The notes beneath the pieces are model-generated. The model was not told the DNA's origin. It made no database searches and saw only the letters and a program-made list of their open reading frames with translations. The position numbers were made by a program, and so were the translations under genes. DNA of 10,770 nucleotides from FEN-1297 sp964498065. GTDB taxonomy: Bacteria > Bacteroidota > Ignavibacteria > Ignavibacteriales > Ignavibacteriaceae. Positions 7,142 to 10,770 of this stretch are shown here, piece after piece; the stretch's first letter is position 1; each line of letters begins with the position of its first letter. Location of the stretch: NCBI GenBank assembly GCA_964498065.1, contig CAZCFZ010000119.1, positions 1 through 10,770 of the forward strand. Reading direction: 5' to 3'.

Positions 7142-8491
7142 TCAGTTAGCCTGAACGGTTCTATCTTTTGCCCATTCTCTCATTGCCTCAATATTTTCAG
7201 CCATTACAACCGACAGGGGACGGGTTTTTTTGATTTCATTTAAAATTATTTCAGTAGTAAGCTGTTTATATCCGCCGATAATTGAATAAAATCCTGAAAC
7301 AATTGCCTGCTCAATTTCGGAACCGGAAAATCCTTCGCTTGCTTGAGCAATTTTATCAAGATCAAAATCAACGGGATTTAAATTTCTTTTCTTAAGATGA
7401 ATTTCAAATATCTCTTTTCTTATTTCCAAACCGGGAAGATCGACAAAAAATATTTCATCCATTCTTCCTTTTCTCATCAACTCAGGCGGCAGATTTTGAA
7501 TATCGTTTGCTGTGGCTACAAGAAAAACAAGTGATTTTCTTTCAGCCATCCAGGTTAATAAAGTACCGAGCACTCGCTTTGAAGTTCCGCTGTCGCTTGA
7601 ATCTGAGGCCAAACCTTTTTCAATTTCATCAACCCATAAAACGCATGGAGCCATTGTATCTGCCATTTTCAAAGCTTCCCGTGTTTTACGTTCCGTTTCA
7701 CCGTAATACTTATTATAAAGTGTCCCGAAGTCCAGGCGCAGCAGCGGTATCCCCCATGTTCCTGCAACAGATTTGGCAGCAAGGCTTTTCCCGCTTCCCT
7801 GAATACCTAAAAGCAAAACTCCTTTCGGAGCATCAATTCCCTCATTTGTAACTTCACCGATAAAGATCTTTCTTCTTTTTTCGAGCCAATCTTTCAGACT
7901 TTTTAATCCGCCCACATCAGCAAATGATGAAGTATCATGCTCGAAATATAAATCATTATCTTTATTTAATAAATAATACTTTGCTTCTGCTATTTCCGGA
8001 ATATCTTCTTTTGTAATTGCATTATCCCTTAAAGCGTTAAACATAATCCTTTTTATTTCGGGAAATGAAAGTCCTCTTAAATTTCTAACAAAAACACTTA
8101 AGATTGATTCATCCACCTGAACATTCTTTGAAGGATTTTCCTGTTTCCATTTATCAATTAATTTCAATAAATAATCTTTTATTTCCTCTTCGGAAGGAAA
8201 AGATAACTCAAACTTTGCGGATAGATGTTTTATTTCATCAGGTAATTCAATTTCTGCAGAAATGAAAAATACAGTATGGTTCATTCTCTCAGCATCAAGT
8301 GCTACTTCTTTTATCAATCTGATGTTTCTGTCGTCCTGCAAATAACGATGATAATCAATTAAAACAAATATACCAGATTGATATTTTTCATAAATAGTAT
8401 ATAAAACCTCAGTTGGTTCTAGACGGTTATCACCGTTTATATTTCCGTATCTGTCAAGCAGGGAAAAGCCCTTGATAATATTCCAGCCGTA
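7142..8491 (-). CDS. Ycf46-like AAA+ ATPase (N-terminus lost in assembly gap)
   Basis: 449 residues are visible from the gap edge to the stop, numbered here from the first visible residue. The first 110 form a degenerate AAA-like domain of the Ycf46 type (GIFVLIDYHRYLQDDRNIRL, then FFISAEIELPDE). The second half is an active-looking AAA+ module: FADVGGLKSLKDWL (190-203), Walker A GIQGSGKS (229-236), Walker B VLWVDEIE (284-291), sensor 1 in VATANDI (325-331), arginines in MRKGRMDE (339-346), and GFSGSEIEQAI (387-397). The ending REWAKDRTVQAN also fits the family. Ycf46 proteins are named after a chloroplast reading frame and occur widely in bacteria with no agreed mechanism. About 45-55 N-terminal residues should be missing, judged from usual family length near 490-500. 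It lies directly downstream of the Band 7 gene on the same strand, likely cotranscribed. The 141-bp spacer to the ArsR gene shows no clear terminator. Confidence 0.85.
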   Translation of the reverse strand, partial: YGWNIIKGFSLLDRYGNINGDNRLEPTEVLYTIYEKYQSGIFVLIDYHRYLQDDRNIRLIKEVALDAERMNHTVFFISAEIELPDEIKHLSAKFELSFPSEEEIKDYLLKLIDKWKQENPSKNVQVDESILSVFVRNLRGLSFPEIKRIMFNALRDNAITKEDIPEIAEAKYYLLNKDNDLYFEHDTSSFADVGGLKSLKDWLEKRRKIFIGEVTNEGIDAPKGVLLLGIQGSGKSLAAKSVAGTWGIPLLRLDFGTLYNKYYGETERKTREALKMADTMAPCVLWVDEIEKGLASDSSDSGTSKRVLGTLLTWMAERKSLVFLVATANDIQNLPPELMRKGRMDEIFFVDLPGLEIRKEIFEIHLKKRNLNPVDFDLDKIAQASEGFSGSEIEQAIVSGFYSIIGGYKQLTTEIILNEIKKTRPLSVVMAENIEAMREWAKDRTVQAN

Positions 8492-8591
8492 NNNNNNNNN
8501 NNNNNNNNNNNNNNNNNNNNNNNNNNNNNNNNNNNNNNNNNNNNNNNNNNNNNNNNNNNNNNNNNNNNNNNNNNNNNNNNNNNNNNNNNNN
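8492..8591. other. assembly gap, 100 N
   Basis: The gap is exactly 100 unknown bases, the usual placeholder for a scaffold join of unknown size. It removes the 3' end of the Band 7 gene and the 5' end of the Ycf46-like gene. Any reading frame drawn across it is meaningless. From normal family lengths the real distance is probably a few hundred bases, enough for both missing ends and possibly a small gene. Confidence 0.95.
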
Positions 8592-9407
8592 CTCCTGATT
8601 AGCAGGCACAATTATTTTCGCATTATTTTCCAATGAGCTTTGAACTGTTTCCAGCTTTTTAAGCACCTGAGCGTTGCCGACAAAATATTTCTCTGCAGCT
8701 TCGTTCACCAGCTTAATGGCTTCGGCTTCTCCTTCTGCCTGTAAAATTCTGGATTGCTTTATTCCTTCGGCGCGTTTTATTGCAGCTCTCTTTTCTCCGT
8801 CTGCAGTAGTTTCTGCAGCAGTGGCAAAGTCAACAGCAGCAATCTTTTCATTTTCAGCTTTAACAATTTTATTCATAGTTTCCTGCACATCCTTCGGCGG
8901 ATCAATTTGTTTTAATTCTGCACGAACAATATCAATGCCCCAATTTGCCGTTTCCTGTACAAGCACTCTATGTAATTCCGAGTTGATTTTATTTCTTTCG
9001 CTGTTGGCAGATTTTAAAGTGAGCGTACCGATAATATTTCTTAATGTTGTACGGGCAAGGTTTACAATCTGCATATCAATGGCATTTACATTATACTGAG
9101 AATTTTTGACACTTCCTTCGTCGGCTTTTATCCTGTAATAAATCTGTGCATCCACTGTTGCATTTAAATTATCGTTAGTAATTATTTCCTGCGGGTCAGC
9201 ATCAATCATCTGTTCCGTTATATTCACCTGGAACATATGATCTATAATCGGGATAATCCAATGAAATCCGGGATTCGCAAACCGTTTATATTTTCCGAGT
9301 CTTTCAATTAAAGCACGGTGAGTAGGTCTTACAATTCTTATTCCCGGTAAAAATACGAGTATAAATAATATTACAATAATTATCCAAAAAGAAAAATGCG
9401 CTTCCAT
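8592..9407 (-). CDS. stomatin-like SPFH/Band 7 membrane protein (C-terminus lost in assembly gap)
   Basis: 272 residues are visible. A single N-terminal membrane segment (about 5-23, FSFWIIIVILFILVFLPG) is followed by the Band 7 opening IRIVRPTHRALIERLGKY, then NPGFHWIIP and the VNITEQMIDADPQEIITNDN stretch. ARTTLRNIIGTLTL and WGIDIVRAELKQIDPPKDVQ are stomatin/QmcA-type signatures. The remainder is an alanine- and glutamate-rich coiled coil (about 195-250). It ends in NNAKIIVPANQE, close to the normal C-terminus, so perhaps 30-50 residues are missing. SPFH proteins form large membrane-bound rings or scaffolds. ATG 9407 is chosen because AAAAGGGAAATCAA precedes it and the membrane segment follows at once. 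A TTG at 9464 would add 19 polar residues before the membrane helix and lacks such a site. The frequent partner NfeD is not visible, and the next gene is the Ycf46-like ATPase. Confidence 0.85.
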
Positions 9408-9447
9408 TTGATTTCCCTTTTGATTTAACGGTAAGTTTTTATCAGCC

Positions 9448-9471
9448 CCTATTCTGTTCCTCAATAGGAAC
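9448..9471 (-). promoter_or_regulatory. overlapping alternative hairpins in the Band 7 leader
   Basis: Two stems compete for the same bases about 40-65 bases before ATG 9407. On the plus strand CCTATT (9448-9453) pairs with AATAGG (9463-9468), while GTTCC (9456-9460) pairs with GGAAC (9467-9471). They cannot form together. Both are short, so a regulatory switch is only a possibility. The rest of 9408-9582 is AT-rich with nothing else I can name. Confidence 0.3.
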
Positions 9472-9582
9472 TAATATCTTTTTACTGAAAAATAATGTAA
9501 GCTGAAAAAAGAAGCAATTTAATATTAGAAATGAAATCTATTATTTTACATAAAAATAAAATGAACAAAATCCTACTATAAA

Positions 9583-10722
9583 TTAACCTCCGTAATAAAT
9601 TGCCGAATATCCGTATTTTGCCCGAATAGAATTAATCGCTTCAATCATTTGTAATCTCTTAGTTCCAAGTTCATCAAACAAGCCTTCCTGATAAAATGCA
9701 ATTGTAAAGTTTGTCAGCTTTACTCCGATCAGTCTTATCGACACCCTCCTTGTATAAGATTTTAAGAATAAGCTTTTCGCCGTTTCAAATATTACTTTAT
9801 CGTCATCTGTATGCGAAACGGTTTTTGCACATGTTAAAGTTTTAAAATCCGAATATCTTAATTTAATGCTTATAGTTGATGCTTGATAATTGCTGTCTCT
9901 AAGTAATTGGCAAACTTGTCCCGTAAGCTTAAAAAGAATATTTAATATTTTTTCTTTATCAACAATATCCTCAAAAGTTCTTTCTTTCGAAATACTTTTC
10001 TGTTCGCGTTCAACCGATAAGTATTCAGTTCCCTCGCCGTTTGCTTTATGCCATAAATCCACACCGTATTTGCCAAAGATTACCCCGAGATAATCGGAAT
10101 TAACTTTTGCCAAATCGCCGACTTTATAGAAGCCGCGGCTGTTCAATTCTTTTAAAGTCGCTTTACCGACTCCCGGAATCTTTTCAATCGGTAAAGGGAA
10201 CAAAAAATCTTTTTCGTTTCCATGTTTTACATAAGTAATGCCTTTCGGCTTCCTAAAGTCTGAGCCGATTTTCGCAATTGTTTTGTTGCTTCCGATTCCG
10301 ATTGAAGCAGGAAGATAAAGCTTCTCCCAAATTTCATTTTGAAGAAATGAAGCAAACACTAATAATGAACCATAAATTTTTTCACATCCGGTAAAATCCA
10401 TATAGAATTCATCAATTGAAGCCTGCTCAATTACCGGAGCATACTTCGCTAAAATATTTTTTACAAGTCTTGAAAATCTTGTATACTCTTCAAAATGTCC
10501 TTTTAAATAAATTCCGTGCGGACAAAGTTTAAACGCTGTTTTGATAGGCATGGCAGAATGCAATCCGAATTTTCTAGCTTCGTAAGAACAAGCAGCAACT
10601 ACTCCCCTTCCTACATGCGGATCACCACCGACTATCACAGGCAAGTTTTCCAGTGATGGGTTTAATATTCTTTCAACTGAAACAAAAAAAGTATCCAGGT
10701 CAAGATGAAATATAGTTCTCAT
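9583..10722 (-). CDS. dinB: DNA polymerase IV, Y-family translesion polymerase
   Basis: A complete 379-residue DinB. It opens MRTIFHLDLDTFFVSVE with catalytic Asp8 and the Phe13 steric gate that excludes ribonucleotides. YEARKFGLHSAMP (47-59) is the fingers signature, and SIDEFYMD carries catalytic Asp104 and Glu105. Thumb/helix-hairpin-helix LPIEKIPGVGKATLKEL follows, then the little-finger domain. Near the end QEGLF (345-349) occupies the place of the QLSLF clamp-binding motif and is followed by the typical AINSIRAKYGYSAIYYGG tail, so contact with the beta clamp is likely through a diverged motif. The enzyme copies past damaged or misaligned templates without proofreading. ATG 10722 fits family starts although the upstream AATCTCT is a poor ribosome site. 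Only 48 bp of upstream sequence are visible and I see no SOS-type box in it. No neighbour suggests a mutagenesis cassette such as imuB/dnaE2. Confidence 0.95.
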   Translation of the reverse strand: MRTIFHLDLDTFFVSVERILNPSLENLPVIVGGDPHVGRGVVAACSYEARKFGLHSAMPIKTAFKLCPHGIYLKGHFEEYTRFSRLVKNILAKYAPVIEQASIDEFYMDFTGCEKIYGSLLVFASFLQNEIWEKLYLPASIGIGSNKTIAKIGSDFRKPKGITYVKHGNEKDFLFPLPIEKIPGVGKATLKELNSRGFYKVGDLAKVNSDYLGVIFGKYGVDLWHKANGEGTEYLSVEREQKSISKERTFEDIVDKEKILNILFKLTGQVCQLLRDSNYQASTISIKLRYSDFKTLTCAKTVSHTDDDKVIFETAKSLFLKSYTRRVSIRLIGVKLTNFTIAFYQEGLFDELGTKRLQMIEAINSIRAKYGYSAIYYGG

Positions 10723-10770
10723 AGAGATTATTGATTGTTGTAATAAATAAAATCATCCCTCGACTCAGTT

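Noticed and set aside
7142..8611. A Ycf46-like frame starting on the Band 7 side of the N run
   Set aside because: The apparent start residues belong to Band 7 sequence in another frame. The real N-terminus lies within the gap.
8674..9099. Plus-strand 141-codon frame with many hydrophobic residues, resembling a membrane protein
   Set aside because: It is the antisense of the Ala/Glu/Lys-rich coiled coil of the Band 7 protein, which naturally reads as Ser/Ala/Phe/Leu-rich.
8454..9464. A single frame running from the Band 7 gene through the N run into 8491-8454
   Set aside because: The codons across the gap are unknown, and the tail after the N is the Ycf46 gene read in another frame. The true Band 7 end is hidden.

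Overview
The window looks like draft sequence from a low-GC (roughly one third G+C by eye) member of the Bacteroidota/Ignavibacteria side of bacteria. This rests on the AT-rich spacers, an 'FFSC' type lipobox, a DinB with the 'SIDEFYMD' form of its catalytic motif, and the mix of families. It is an inference from protein style, since no rRNA or marker gene is present. A run of exactly 100 N (8492-8591) shows that this is a scaffold, so nothing can be read across that point.

Layout, left to right. 1-3488 (minus) is the N-terminal 1162 residues of a bacterial alpha-2-macroglobulin lipoprotein, cut by the left edge before its thioester region. 3721-4110 (minus) is a small RraB-domain protein. 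4111-4363 is a divergent AT-rich spacer with two perfect 18-bp palindromes 32 bp apart. 4364-5545 is the only plus-strand gene, an AAA/P-loop ATPase with a DUF4143 C-terminal domain. 5604-7000 (minus) is an ArsR repressor overlapping an AHSA1/SRPBCC gene, followed by a second AHSA1 gene. The first AHSA1 gene is interrupted by one in-frame TAA but is otherwise well preserved. 7142-9407 (minus) holds a stomatin-like SPFH/Band 7 membrane protein followed by a Ycf46-type AAA+ ATPase, with the assembly gap across their junction. 9583-10722 (minus) is a complete DNA polymerase IV (dinB).

How the genes may work together. The ArsR-AHSA1 overlap with its strong Shine-Dalgarno is a clear translationally coupled regulator/target pair. 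The Band 7 and Ycf46-like genes are adjacent and codirectional, suggesting a membrane SPFH scaffold with an AAA+ partner, by analogy with HflKC-FtsH and prohibitin-m-AAA. The macroglobulin, RraB-like, DUF4143 and dinB genes look like independent units. The most distinctive unexplained signals are the paired palindromes in front of the DUF4143 ATPase, the nonsense codon in the AHSA1 gene, and the Band 7/Ycf46 pairing. I see no convincing new multi-gene defence or biosynthetic system, CRISPR array, tRNA, rRNA or transposase. No spacer exceeds 300 bp.
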